From contig JBMNIP010000002.1 in NCBI GenBank assembly GCA_050951005.1, positions 701,398-765,397 of the forward strand: a stretch of 64,000 bases of DNA, given 5' to 3'. Below are positions 18,249 through 27,141 of the stretch, piece by piece; position 1 is the stretch's first letter; each line of letters starts with the position of its first letter. This DNA is from UMGS1519 sp050951005. GTDB lineage: Bacteria > Actinomycetota > Coriobacteriia > Coriobacteriales > Eggerthellaceae. The notes beneath the pieces are model-generated. The model did not search any database and had not been told where the DNA came from. It saw only the letters and a program-made list of their open reading frames with translations. A program made the translations under genes and the position numbers.

Positions 18249-19178
18249 ATGGACATCACGGCACTCGGGAGGCGGCGCAACCTCGCGGGAACGAAGGCGG
18301 AGTTCGAAACCTCCCTGGTGGCCCCGCTCGGCCTCGTATTGCCCGAGGTGTGCGCGCAAGATGGCGTCATCGAAGAGGCGCGGCAGGCGTGCTCGATGCT
18401 CGACAGCCTGAACCGGGCGTGGAAGGCGCTTCCCGAAGAAGCATGCGCAAAGGCGAAACAGGCGCTGCTTCAGGAGGAAGCAGCCTGTTCGGCAGAGCTT
18501 TCGAGCCAGATTCCCACCGCCATGGACCACGCCCCGCTTCCCGAGCGCCTCTCGTATGCCGACGATGGCACGCCATCGCATGCGGAGTGCCTGCCCCACA
18601 TCGAAGAGGATGCCGCGAACATCATGCGTGCTATGGAATACCTCTCGTGGCGCATACATGACCTGCCGCTTTCGGGGCGCCTTGTGCAGGAGCTGCATGG
18701 AATCGTCCTCGACAGCCCCCGCTACGACAAGGCCACCCCGGGGTGGTTCCGCACCTCGCCCGTATGGATGGGCGACCCGAATTCCCCCATTGGCAAGGCG
18801 ATGTTCGTGGCGCCCAATGTCGAGGACATGGCCGCGGCCTGGCGCGCCCTGGAACAGCAGATGAACGAAGAGGAAGGAGGCACTCGGGGCCTGGCATCGG
18901 TGGCGCTGGAGCACTACCAGTTCGAAACCATCCACCCGTTCCTCGATGGCAACGGGCGGACCGGACGCATCGTCGCCATCCAGTCCCTGTCGCAACGCGG
19001 GCTTCTCGAAAGGCCGACGCTGCCCCTTTCGTGGGCGTTCGAGCAGGACATGTTCGCCTACTTCGCTGCCTTCCTGTCCGTGCAGCGGCAGAACGATTAC
19101 CGCACGTGGGTGCTCATGTTCCTGAATGCCGTCGAACGCGCCGCAAAGCATGCCGAAGAGCTGCTGCGGGAAATCTAG
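18249..19178 (+). CDS. Fic-domain protein (putative AMP transferase)
   Basis: 309 residues with Fic_N and Fic domains. The active-site motif HPFLDGNGRTGR is complete (catalytic His, phosphate-binding Asn/Arg), preceded by 'VALEHYQFETI'. Class II Fic proteins normally carry an inhibitory (S/T)xxxE(G/N) helix near the N-terminus; the matching place reads 'AELSSQIPTAMDH', without the glutamate. It may therefore be unrestrained or regulated otherwise. Target protein unknown; no antitoxin gene is adjacent. Probably co-transcribed with the DsbA-family gene and closed by a strong bidirectional terminator. Confidence 0.88.
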   Translation: MDITALGRRRNLAGTKAEFETSLVAPLGLVLPEVCAQDGVIEEARQACSMLDSLNRAWKALPEEACAKAKQALLQEEAACSAELSSQIPTAMDHAPLPERLSYADDGTPSHAECLPHIEEDAANIMRAMEYLSWRIHDLPLSGRLVQELHGIVLDSPRYDKATPGWFRTSPVWMGDPNSPIGKAMFVAPNVEDMAAAWRALEQQMNEEEGGTRGLASVALEHYQFETIHPFLDGNGRTGRIVAIQSLSQRGLLERPTLPLSWAFEQDMFAYFAAFLSVQRQNDYRTWVLMFLNAVERAAKHAEELLREI

Positions 19179-19183
19179 CAAAC

Positions 19184-19211
19184 GGGCCATCTGCATAATG
19201 GCAGATGGCCC
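19184..19211. terminator. Bidirectional terminator between convergent fic and SDR genes
   Basis: Perfect 11-bp arms GGGCCATCTGC/GCAGATGGCCC with a 6-base loop, located between the two convergent stops. Confidence 0.8.
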
Positions 19212-19235
19212 GAACTGTAATGAGTGCGGATAAGC

Positions 19236-19985
19236 CTACTCGGCAGTGTAGCCGCCGTCGATGAAGAGATGGGTGCCGGTCACGAACTCGTTCTCCACCA
19301 GGAAGACAACGCCGTGGGCGATCTCCTCGGGCTTGGCGAAGCGCTTGAGCGCGTGCATGGAAATCAGCTCTTCACGCCGCTCCTTGCCGATAAGCTCCTC
19401 GCTCACCAGGGGCGTATCCACATAGCCGGGGTTCACCGTGTTGACGCGGATCTTGTAGGGCGCAAGCGCGAGCGCGGCCGACTTCGTCAACGCGTTCACA
19501 CCGCCCTTGGCAGCGCAGTACGAGGGGATCATCGGATCGCCGATTACCGCCTCGATGGAAGAGGTGCTCACGATTGCGCCGCCGGTACCCTGCTTCTTCA
19601 TCTGGACGGCCGCATGCTTCATCCCGTAGAACACGCCGATGAGGTTCGTATTGATGACCTTGGTGAAGTCCTCGTTGGTCATCTGGTCGACGGGCGCCAT
19701 CGTGCCCGTGCCCGCGTTGTTGTACATGATGTCCAACGATCCGAAGTGCTCGACGGCGAACGCAACGAGGTTCTTCACGCTCTCCTCGCTGGTGGTGTCG
19801 GTCTGGCAGAAGGCCACGTCGCCGGAGATCTTCTTCAGCTGCTCGATTGCCTGGGCGCCCCGCTGCTCATTGCGGCCCGCGACCACCACCTTGGCGCCCT
19901 TCTCGAGCAGAGCGCCCGCTGTTGCAAGGCCGATTCCAGAGGTCCCGCCAGTGACAATCGCCGTCTTTCCCTTAATCTCGAACAT
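19236..19985 (-). CDS. Short-chain dehydrogenase/reductase (SDR)
   Basis: 249 residues, classical SDR: cofactor motif TGGTSGIG, 'NNAGTG', catalytic Ser in 'IVSTSSIEA', Tyr-x3-Lys in 'YCAAKGG', then 'VNPGYVDTPL' and a C-terminal 'GTHLFIDGGY'. An Arg in 'VVAGRNEQRG' after beta-2 suggests NADP(H). Start 5 nt after AAGGAGG. SDRs of this type in gut Coriobacteriia often reduce steroid or bile-acid ketones, but the sequence alone does not tell the substrate. Divergent from the merR operon. Confidence 0.9.
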   Translation of the reverse strand: MFEIKGKTAIVTGGTSGIGLATAGALLEKGAKVVVAGRNEQRGAQAIEQLKKISGDVAFCQTDTTSEESVKNLVAFAVEHFGSLDIMYNNAGTGTMAPVDQMTNEDFTKVINTNLIGVFYGMKHAAVQMKKQGTGGAIVSTSSIEAVIGDPMIPSYCAAKGGVNALTKSAALALAPYKIRVNTVNPGYVDTPLVSEELIGKERREELISMHALKRFAKPEEIAHGVVFLVENEFVTGTHLFIDGGYTAE

Positions 19986-20076
19986 ACTGGCCTCCTTAGA
20001 GATAGCTTCCGGCAGCAAGAACTTCAGCCGGCTGTACCTCAAGTGTATTGTCCTGGCCGCACTCCCTTAGGCCCAG

Positions 20077-20229
20077 ATGGGCGAGCGGATGCAGACACTG
20101 TATGGAGCGGTTATCGACCCGCTGCAGGCCGTCGGGCTTCTCGACGAGTTGGCAAATCCGGCTCCATCCACCAAGAAAATTCTGCTCCTTGCCGCCGACA
20201 GGCGCATTCCGCGCTTGACCATGACGTAA
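20077..20229 (+). CDS. Possible 50-residue peptide or gene remnant
   Basis: An ATG-to-TAA frame reading 'LYGAVIDPLQAVGLLDELANPAPST' has protein-like codon use but no good ribosome site and overlaps the merR promoter. It could be the last piece of a lost gene. Weak call. Confidence 0.2.
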   Translation: MGERMQTLYGAVIDPLQAVGLLDELANPAPSTKKILLLAADRRIPRLTMT

Positions 20230-20245
20230 CGTCATAGCCTATTGT
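20215..20245 (+). promoter_or_regulatory. MerR-type promoter with operator in a 19-bp spacer
   Basis: TTGACC and TATTGT are separated by exactly 19 bases, the long spacer used by MerR-activated promoters. The spacer contains the perfect dyad ATGACGT-A-ACGTCAT, the usual place for MerR-family binding. It reads toward the merR gene 33 bases downstream, so the operon is probably activated by its own regulator. Confidence 0.75.
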
Positions 20246-20277
20246 CATTCGAACACTACCAATTAAAGGGGTCTTTC

Positions 20278-21039
20278 ATGTCGCGTCAGGAGACGGAAAC
20301 ATATCTCACGGTGGGCCAGCTCGCACGCAAAATGGGCGTTACGGTGCGCACGATCCAGTATTACGATCAAAAGGGGCTCCTTACGCCTACTGCGAAGGGA
20401 CCCGGCAACCAGCGCCTGTACTCGAGCACCGATGAGAAGGCGCTCTGCCGCATCCTCGTATTGAAGTACCTCGGGCTCTCCCTTGCCGATATTCGTGCCA
20501 ACCAGGAAACGCTCAACGACCCCGGTTCCTTCCGCATCCAAATCGAGCACACGCTGGCTGATTTGAAAGACGATTTCGAGGCGCTGCTCAGAAGGCTGTC
20601 GATTGTGCGCAAGATGCTTGCCGATTCAGAAGACGGCGCAGCCACGGACTGGGCGCACATGGCCCAACTCGTCGAAAGCGACCAGCCCGCCGGGGAATCC
20701 ATCTGGCGTGCGGCCGAGATGCTCGATGTCGCACCGTCCGAGCCTACGGAAAGCCCGGCGCGCGGCATGGCGGTCGGCAAATGGCACGAGCTTATCGCGG
20801 ACACCATCGAGCTTATATCCAAACAGGTCCCGCCCTCCGACGAGCGGGCCTGCGACCTTGCCCGCCGCTACCTCGATCTCCAGGACGAGCAGGCCTACTC
20901 GCTTGAAGACAGCTTCCTGCTTATGGAGAACATCTCGCCGCACAGCGGGGGGCACGGCTCCTTCGACGTGCTGCGGCAGAGCGTCTCGGCATACCTGGAC
21001 AAGGCCTCGGCTGCGCTGAAAGGAGAATCTGACCGATGA
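20278..21039 (+). CDS. MerR-family transcriptional regulator
   Basis: 253 residues. The N-terminal winged helix 'YLTVGQLARKMGVTVRTIQYYDQKGLL' and 'ALCRILVLKYLGLSLADI' are typical. A dimerisation coiled coil follows, then a ~130-residue effector domain like those of TipAL-type regulators ('QAYSLEDSFLLMENISPHSGGH'). The ligand is unknown; because the operon contains a haem-type radical SAM enzyme and a FecBCD-like importer, a porphyrin, haem, metal or corrinoid is a reasonable guess. Its stop overlaps the next start (ATGA), so the two are translationally coupled. Confidence 0.9.
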   Translation: MSRQETETYLTVGQLARKMGVTVRTIQYYDQKGLLTPTAKGPGNQRLYSSTDEKALCRILVLKYLGLSLADIRANQETLNDPGSFRIQIEHTLADLKDDFEALLRRLSIVRKMLADSEDGAATDWAHMAQLVESDQPAGESIWRAAEMLDVAPSEPTESPARGMAVGKWHELIADTIELISKQVPPSDERACDLARRYLDLQDEQAYSLEDSFLLMENISPHSGGHGSFDVLRQSVSAYLDKASAALKGESDR

Positions 21040-22037
21040 TCGTCTCGTGGATGACCACCAATGCCTGCAATCTGAAATGCGCGCACTGCTATCAAGACGC
21101 CGAGATGCGCGAAGCGGGCGAGTTGACTACCGAAGAAGGGCTGCGCCTTATCGACCAGATCGCCAAAGCGGGATTCAAGATCATGATTTTCAGCGGCGGC
21201 GAACCGTTGATGCGCCCCGACATCTTCGACCTGGTTTCCCATGCCGCCCAGAAAGGGCTGCGCCCGGTGTTCGGCTCCAACGGCACGCTTATCAGCTATG
21301 AGATGGCACGCAAGCTGAAAGAAGCCGGCGCCAAAGCCATGGGCATCAGCGTCGACAGCCTCGACCCCGCAAGGCATGACCGGTTCCGCGGCGTCGAGGG
21401 CGCGCATGCGGCAACGCTCGAGGGAATCGCGCATTGCCGCGAGGTGGGACTCGCCTTCCAGATCCACACCACGGTCCTCGAATGGAACCGCGACGAGATC
21501 CTGGATATCACCGATTTCGCCGTCGGCCAGGGAGCCATGGGCCACTACCTGTTCTTCCTGATTCCCGTGGGGCGCGGCGAATTCATCGCCGAGGATAATG
21601 CGCTGGCCGTGGAGGAGAACGAACGGCTGCTGCGCGCCGTCATGGAAAAGCAGCGCGACTGCCCTATTCCCATCAAGCCCACGTGCGCTCCCCAGTTCAC
21701 GCGCGTTGCGTCCCAACTCGGCGTCAAAACGCGCTTCAGCCGGGGATGTCTGGCCGGGCTCACGTACTGCGTCGTCGGGTCCCAGGGCATCGTGCGCCCG
21801 TGCGCGTACATGACCGAGGGGGCAGGCGACGTGCGGGAGCGCCCCTTCGACGAGATCTGGCGCGACAGCGCGGTTTTCGAACGGCTGCGCTCGAAGGCCT
21901 ACGGGGGCGCTTGCGGCGTGTGCGATTACCGGGAAATGTGCGGCGGGTGCCGGGCGCGCGCGGCCCATTACCACGACGGCGACATCCTCGCCCAAGACGA
22001 TTACTGCGCGCACAGCATGCACCTGATCGGTGCCTAG
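21036..22037 (+). CDS. Radical SAM/SPASM protein, AhbD/NirJ-like
   Basis: 333 residues. The radical SAM triad is CNLKCAHC near residue 11, followed by 'MIFSGGEPLMRPD'. The C-terminal SPASM-type cysteines are in 'CLAGLTYCVVGSQGIVRPCAYM' and 'CGVCDYREMCGGCRARAAHYHDGD'. The CGGCRARA signature is typical of AhbD (Fe-coproporphyrin decarboxylase, last step of siroheme-dependent haem synthesis) and NirJ (haem d1). Other peptide-modifying SPASM enzymes share parts of it. Context with a FecBCD-type importer fits tetrapyrrole or iron metabolism. No other haem-synthesis gene lies nearby, so the exact reaction remains open. Confidence 0.8.
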   Translation: MIVSWMTTNACNLKCAHCYQDAEMREAGELTTEEGLRLIDQIAKAGFKIMIFSGGEPLMRPDIFDLVSHAAQKGLRPVFGSNGTLISYEMARKLKEAGAKAMGISVDSLDPARHDRFRGVEGAHAATLEGIAHCREVGLAFQIHTTVLEWNRDEILDITDFAVGQGAMGHYLFFLIPVGRGEFIAEDNALAVEENERLLRAVMEKQRDCPIPIKPTCAPQFTRVASQLGVKTRFSRGCLAGLTYCVVGSQGIVRPCAYMTEGAGDVRERPFDEIWRDSAVFERLRSKAYGGACGVCDYREMCGGCRARAAHYHDGDILAQDDYCAHSMHLIGA

Positions 22038-22058
22038 ACCATCGAACGGGAGGGAACC

Positions 22059-23108
22059 ATGACCTTGACATCATCGCATCGGATCTCACACCGGCATCTT
22101 GCACTTGCCGCTGCATTGGCCTGCGTGCTTGCCTTGAGCTGCGTCTTGCTAGCCGGATGCGGCTCGGACGGCGCAAAGGAAACTTCGGGCACCTCTTCCT
22201 CGGCAGAATCCTCTTCGGCCTCTTCCTCCGCAACGGAGTCGGCCTCGAGCTCCCAGACCGTCAGCTTCACCGACGACCTGGGCCGCAGCGTCGAGGTTCC
22301 GAAGAAGCCGAAACGCGTTGTGGCGGGCATGGGAAGCTTCGCGGACATGTGGCAGCTTGCAGGAGGCACGTTGGTCGGGGCCACCGACGAGGCCTTCGCA
22401 GACTACGGCATCGACAAGGACAAGGTGTCTTCGATCGGCGGATTCTCGAGCATCAACCAGGAGACCCTGCTTGCCCTTAACCCGAATTTCGTCATCCTTA
22501 CCGGCACGACCGAAGGGCAGGCGGGCACCGCCGACCAGACCCAGCTCGCCGATGCGCTCGAGGCAGCCGGGGTTCCGGTGGCGTACTTCAAGGTGACGAC
22601 CTTCGACGACTACCTGCGCGTGCTGCGCACGATGTGCGACATCACCGGGCGCGACGACCTGTATAAGAAGAACGGCACGCAGGTGAAGAAGCGCATCGGC
22701 AACGCCATCGAGAAATACGGCGCAGCCGCAAAGGGCAAGAAGGTCATGGTCGGCGTTTCCTATTCGCAGGGCGTGCGCGTGCTTCGTTCCGATTCGCAGA
22801 CGGGCACCATGCTCGCCGACCTCGGCGCCACGAACATCGCGGACGAGAACCAGAGCCTGCTGGAGGACTTCAGCACCGAGGCGCTTCTGGACATCGATCC
22901 CGACTACATCTTCATCATCCCCATGGGAACCAGCGAGGCGGCCACGAAGAGCTCTCTGGAAAATCTGACGAGCGATACATCCTGGAAGTCGTTGACGGCG
23001 GTGAAGAAGGGGCATTTCTTCACGCTCGACCCCGACCTTTACATGTACAAGCCCAACAACAAGTGGGACAAGGCATACGTGCAGCTCGGTAAGGATTTCC
23101 TGAAGTAG
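22059..23108 (+). CDS. ABC importer substrate-binding lipoprotein (FecB/BtuF family)
   Basis: 349 residues. Signal peptide with lipobox LAGC at Cys-30 or so, then a Ser-rich linker and a class III (helical-hinge) binding protein: 'FTDDLGRSVEVPKKPKRVVAG', 'ETLLALNPNFVILTG' and 'LDIDPDYIFIIPMG'. This family delivers ferric siderophores, haem or cobalamin. Start after GGGAGGGAACC, 21 bases past the radical SAM stop; the permease follows after 5 bases. One transcription unit with merR is likely. Confidence 0.93.
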   Translation: MTLTSSHRISHRHLALAAALACVLALSCVLLAGCGSDGAKETSGTSSSAESSSASSSATESASSSQTVSFTDDLGRSVEVPKKPKRVVAGMGSFADMWQLAGGTLVGATDEAFADYGIDKDKVSSIGGFSSINQETLLALNPNFVILTGTTEGQAGTADQTQLADALEAAGVPVAYFKVTTFDDYLRVLRTMCDITGRDDLYKKNGTQVKKRIGNAIEKYGAAAKGKKVMVGVSYSQGVRVLRSDSQTGTMLADLGATNIADENQSLLEDFSTEALLDIDPDYIFIIPMGTSEAATKSSLENLTSDTSWKSLTAVKKGHFFTLDPDLYMYKPNNKWDKAYVQLGKDFLK

Positions 23109-23113
23109 ATGCC

Positions 23114-24124
23114 ATGAGCGGAGCGCAGGAACAAAGGAGGATCGGGGCGGGGGCGCTTGTCGCGCTGCTTACGGCGATGCTCGTCATCGCCTGCGTCGCC
23201 TCTCTGCTGATCGGCGCCTCCTCTGCCGGCCTGGGCGACCTTATTGCGTTGGCCGGCGACAAGGAAGTCGCGGAGAACACGCAGGCCATCCTGCTCAATG
23301 TACGGCTTCCGCGCATCCTTGCCGCAATCCTTGCCGGAGCCGCCCTGGCCGCATCAGGAGCCGTCATCCAAAGCGTGCTCGACAATCCGCTGGCCAGCCC
23401 CAACGTTCTCGGCATCAATGCCGGCGCCGGGTTCGCGGTGCTGCTGTGCGCCGCGTTCCTGCCCGCCGCATCCGCATTCCTTCCCCTGGCGGCTTTCCTG
23501 GGCGCCCTCTTAACCTGCCTTATCGTGTTCGCCATCTCGCAGCGCGCGGGCACAAGCAAGATTGCAGTCGTGCTTGCAGGCATGGCGCTCACGGCGATAT
23601 TCACCGCGGGAATGAACACCGTGCTCATCGTCGACTCCGATGCCTATGTGGGTTCGTCGCGCTTTCTGACCGGCGGCCTTTCGGGCGTCCAGACCGACGA
23701 GCTGCTCTGGCCGGCCATAGCGATAGCCGTCGCCCTGATCTTGTGCATGCTGCTCTCCCGTTCCCTCAACGTGCTCAGCTTGGGTGACGCCATCGCGCAC
23801 AGTCTTGGAATGCACGTTTCCCGCGTACGGATGGGCGCGCTCGCCGTAGCAGCCCTGCTTGCGGGTGCCGCCGTGAGCTTCGCCGGGCTGGTGGGCTTCG
23901 TCGGCCTCGTCGTTCCCCACATCGTGCGCTTCTTCGTAGGGCATGACGCGCGCAAGGTGATCGCCACCAGCATCCCCGCCGGTGCGCTTTTCGTCGTCGT
24001 GTGCGACCTTGCCGCCCGCAGCCTGTTCGCTCCCTACGAGATTCCCGTGGGTATCCTGATGGCATTCCTCGGCGGACCGTTCTTCATCTACCTCATCCTT
24101 GCAAGGAAGTACGACCATGTCTGA
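23114..24124 (+). CDS. FecCD-family ABC permease
   Basis: 336 residues with about ten membrane helices. The family signature 'PRILAAILAGAALAASGAVIQ' and 'NPLASPNVLGINAGA' is intact, as is 'GFVGLVVPHIVRFFVGHD', the coupling region that contacts the ATPase. A single permease implies a homodimer, as in BtuC. The GTP-free coupling gene for the ATPase starts inside its last codons (8-base overlap). Confidence 0.94.
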   Translation: MSGAQEQRRIGAGALVALLTAMLVIACVASLLIGASSAGLGDLIALAGDKEVAENTQAILLNVRLPRILAAILAGAALAASGAVIQSVLDNPLASPNVLGINAGAGFAVLLCAAFLPAASAFLPLAAFLGALLTCLIVFAISQRAGTSKIAVVLAGMALTAIFTAGMNTVLIVDSDAYVGSSRFLTGGLSGVQTDELLWPAIAIAVALILCMLLSRSLNVLSLGDAIAHSLGMHVSRVRMGALAVAALLAGAAVSFAGLVGFVGLVVPHIVRFFVGHDARKVIATSIPAGALFVVVCDLAARSLFAPYEIPVGILMAFLGGPFFIYLILARKYDHV

Positions 24125-24914
24125 GCGCGGATTACAAGCCCCGGTCCTGGCATTCACCGATGTCTCGTTTTCCTACGAACCCAGCCGCCGAATCATCGAG
24201 AAGCTCTCGTTCGAACTGCCGCAAGGAGCCTTCACCGGCATCATCGGCCCCAACGGCTGCGGGAAATCGACGCTACTGAGGCTTGCGACGCTGCTGAGCA
24301 AGCCGCAGGCAGGCAGGATCGAGGTATGCGGAAAGGATCTTTCCGCCCTTTCCGCCAAAGAGCGCGCACGGCTGATCTCGCTGCTTCCGCAGGATGTGCC
24401 GGCAGCACCTATGACCGTGAGGAGCCTCGCCCTGTGCGGGCGCTATGGGTTCCACGGGGCGCTCTACCGCACCGATGACGATGACGAGGCCGCTGCCGCG
24501 TCGGCACTCGAGACCGTCGGCTTGGAATCGTTTGCCGAGCGTTCGGTCGGCGAGCTTTCGGGCGGCCAGAGGCAGCGCGCCTACCTGGCCATGTCGCTTG
24601 TGCAAGACGCGCGCATCATGCTCCTGGACGAACCCACCAGCGCGCTCGACATCACATCTGCCCATGAGGTGCTCGGCCTGGTGAGGGACTGTTCGCGCGA
24701 GAAACACGCCACGGCCATCGCGGCCCTCCACGACCTGGACCTGGCGCTTCGCTACTGCGATGTCCTCATGCTCATGGAGGCCGGCCGCGTGGTGCGCATC
24801 GCCAATCCTGCCGAGATGGCGGCATCGGGGGATATCGAACGGGTCTTCTCCGTCGCCCTCGAGCGCCATGAAGGCTCCCGCGGCACCTCCTGGTCGTTCT
24901 TCCCCGCCCAGTAA
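24117..24914 (+). CDS. FecE/BtuD-family ABC ATPase
   Basis: 265 residues. Walker A GPNGCGKST, Q-loop 'LISLLPQDV', signature LSGGQRQRA, Walker B IMLLDEPTSALD and H-loop 'ALHDLD' are all present. It powers the importer formed with the two preceding genes. Its ATG overlaps the permease end by 8 bases, a sign of translational coupling. It closes the merR operon and is followed by a strong terminator. Confidence 0.95.
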   Translation: MSERGLQAPVLAFTDVSFSYEPSRRIIEKLSFELPQGAFTGIIGPNGCGKSTLLRLATLLSKPQAGRIEVCGKDLSALSAKERARLISLLPQDVPAAPMTVRSLALCGRYGFHGALYRTDDDDEAAAASALETVGLESFAERSVGELSGGQRQRAYLAMSLVQDARIMLLDEPTSALDITSAHEVLGLVRDCSREKHATAIAALHDLDLALRYCDVLMLMEAGRVVRIANPAEMAASGDIERVFSVALERHEGSRGTSWSFFPAQ

Positions 24915-24986
24915 TCTCGAAGCACAGGCTGTGGGACACGCACGTTGCTCGCCGGTCATGCCGGCCCACCCATCAGAGAAAACGAA

Positions 24987-25017
24987 AAGCCTCCCCATGC
25001 AGTACATGGGGAGGCTT
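24987..25017. terminator. Bidirectional terminator
   Basis: Perfect 13-bp arms AAGCCTCCCCATG/CATGGGGAGGCTT around CAGTA, between the convergent ABC operon and the LPVTG surface gene. Confidence 0.85.
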
Positions 25018-25083
25018 CATTCGCAGGAACGCCGACTAGGCAGGCAGTTCGGTCAACTGCATCTTCACGTGCCGTTCAGGGCC

Positions 25084-27141
25084 TTAGCCGCGCCTCTTCA
25101 AACGGATTCCGATGAGAACCGCAGCAGCGCAGGCAAGCACACCGACGAGAACCGCCCAAGGGGTCGCATCTCCGGTGACCGGAAGGACCGTCGTCACGCT
25201 GTCCGCCGAGTTTGCCGAATCCGTCCCGCTATCGGACGCACTGGAAGAATCAGACGCGTCGGAAACGTTCTTTGTCGAGCTCGAAACCGTCTTCTCTGCG
25301 TCTACCGCGGAGTCGCCTTCCGAAGACGAGCTGGAGCTAGAGGTCTCTGTGGCAGCGTCTACCGTACTTGCAGAGTCCGTGATGTCGACGATCGTGTCCT
25401 CGGTATCGGCCGTCACCGTTTGCTCGGAAACGGTTGCCGGGCTGGCGGTGTATCCCGAAATCGTTGGCGCGATGAAGCTGTCCCAGGTGCCGGTGCTCCA
25501 ATCGCCGTAGGTAACATCATCAGTCTGGATATCGACCGCGACCGTCCGCGAAAGGGTTGCAGTCTGCGTAGTGGTATCGATGGTGCCGTCGGGATTGTGC
25601 ACGTAGATGGTACGCGTGATGTCTTTGGTTTCGGTCGAGACCGGGTTGATGTAAACGTACTGCTGGTTGTAGATCGTGGTTCCGCTGTCGCCGTAGTCGT
25701 AGGAGAAGGTCACGAGGTACGTGCCGGGCTTGGAATCGTCAACGCCGTCGACCTCGACTGCCTCAGAGGAGCCATACGCCGTATAGCTATAGCTGATGTC
25801 GAGATTGCTCTTGTCGTATTCGCCCAGATCATCGACCGCAACGGCCGTTGTCCCACCCGAATCGTAATCGGCCTTGTAGAAGTGCGTCACCAGGCTCGTG
25901 GGGTCCCAGTCATCGGGCATCTCGCCCTGCGTGTACGTCTGGGAATCTCCCACCAGAATCGCGGGGATCACGGAGACCTGGATATGCGTGGCGTTGTCGG
26001 AACTCGAAGAGGAAGACGAGGAATCGGGATCCTCGGTAAACGTCGCGCGGCTGGAAATCGTCGTGTAAGAGTACACCGTCATCGGATCGCCGTTGTTGAA
26101 CTGAACGGTCCATCCATGCTTGGTCAGCTTGTCCTCGATCTCGGTAAGGTCGACCGTGTATTCCGCAGTCTTGTAGATGGTGCGAGGTTCCGAGGTCAGC
26201 GCGGTAAGCGAGCTGCTCTTCGTAGCCCTGAAGTTCGTGTACTTCAGGACGCTGAAGACGTCATCGGGCATGTATTTGTACAGATTGTACTGAGGCTCCC
26301 AATACTGACCGGCAGTGGTATCGCTGACGAACACAGACGGGATGAGCTCGATGTTGGAAGACGTGCTCAGCGCAGCCACGGCATCCGAGAAGGAGACACT
26401 GAGGTAATAGCGCGTCCTGGCGCTGCTGCTGTAGTCGGTGATGGAATACGAATAGAAGGCTGAATCCGTCGTATCACTGCCCTTTTTTACGGGGATAGTC
26501 ACCTCGACGGTGTCATTGGCATCAATCTTCCTATTCAGGTAGACGGCGTAGATGTCATCGGGGTCGAGCCCGTTGCTGACATAGGTGTCGTAATCGTAGT
26601 AATTCCCTGCATTGTTGATGCTGGACATCGTGACCGAATAGCTCGTGTCCGAAGAGCTTGCCACCTCGATATCGCGGGTATCGTCGAATTGGAGGCCCTT
26701 CGTCCCAAGGGTGCTCATAAGCAACATCGGGGCGGCCGCCGTGCTTCCGTTCTCATAGATGAGATGGATCTCGATATTGCTGTACGTATCGTTGTCGATG
26801 ATTGAGTACACCGTCGAGCTGTTGAACGAAGAGCTGACGTACGTGTTTCCGTCGGTGCCCTCAGCGGTGATGAACGCCGTGAAGTCACCCGTGCCGGACC
26901 CAGTGGTATACTGCTGGACTTCCGATGTGCTGGACAGGTCGTTCACAATCGATTGCCCCGTATTGGATGCGGGGTCGGTCGTCGTGACGCTCGGTACAGA
27001 GATCTCCTGATTGGTAGTGGAAACCTCACTTGCCTCAGCAGGAGCCGCGCATACCAAAACGAGAGCAATAGCGAAAAGAACAAAAAATGCTACCGCAGAG
27101 ATACCATATCTGCTTATGCTGGAAGACGTATAACTTTTCAT
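25084..27141 (-). CDS. LPVTG-anchored surface protein with Mub B2-like domain
   Basis: 685 residues. A signal peptide (AEASE cleavage region) and a long beta-rich N-terminal half without a recognised family come first. Near residues 500-590 is a Mub B2/MucBP-like module ('DITRTIYVHNPDGT', 'TATLSRTVAVD', 'YGDWSTGTWDSFIAPTISGYTAS'), the type that binds mucin in lactobacilli. A Ser/Asp/Ala-rich wall-spanning stretch, LPVTG, a membrane helix and KRRG end the protein. Sortase-anchored adhesin. Start 5 nt after GGGAGG. It is divergent from the large pilin-like gene and may share its promoter region. Confidence 0.85.
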   Translation of the reverse strand: MKSYTSSSISRYGISAVAFFVLFAIALVLVCAAPAEASEVSTTNQEISVPSVTTTDPASNTGQSIVNDLSSTSEVQQYTTGSGTGDFTAFITAEGTDGNTYVSSSFNSSTVYSIIDNDTYSNIEIHLIYENGSTAAAPMLLMSTLGTKGLQFDDTRDIEVASSSDTSYSVTMSSINNAGNYYDYDTYVSNGLDPDDIYAVYLNRKIDANDTVEVTIPVKKGSDTTDSAFYSYSITDYSSSARTRYYLSVSFSDAVAALSTSSNIELIPSVFVSDTTAGQYWEPQYNLYKYMPDDVFSVLKYTNFRATKSSSLTALTSEPRTIYKTAEYTVDLTEIEDKLTKHGWTVQFNNGDPMTVYSYTTISSRATFTEDPDSSSSSSSSDNATHIQVSVIPAILVGDSQTYTQGEMPDDWDPTSLVTHFYKADYDSGGTTAVAVDDLGEYDKSNLDISYSYTAYGSSEAVEVDGVDDSKPGTYLVTFSYDYGDSGTTIYNQQYVYINPVSTETKDITRTIYVHNPDGTIDTTTQTATLSRTVAVDIQTDDVTYGDWSTGTWDSFIAPTISGYTASPATVSEQTVTADTEDTIVDITDSASTVDAATETSSSSSSSEGDSAVDAEKTVSSSTKNVSDASDSSSASDSGTDSANSADSVTTVLPVTGDATPWAVLVGVLACAAAVLIGIRLKRRG

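Noticed and set aside
20895..22022. 375-codon minus-strand frame
   Set aside because: Antisense of the radical SAM gene, whose motifs are unambiguous.
24760..26463. 567-codon plus-strand open frame across two genes
   Set aside because: Overlaps the end of the ABC ATPase and the antisense of the LPVTG gene; Arg/Gly-rich shadow.
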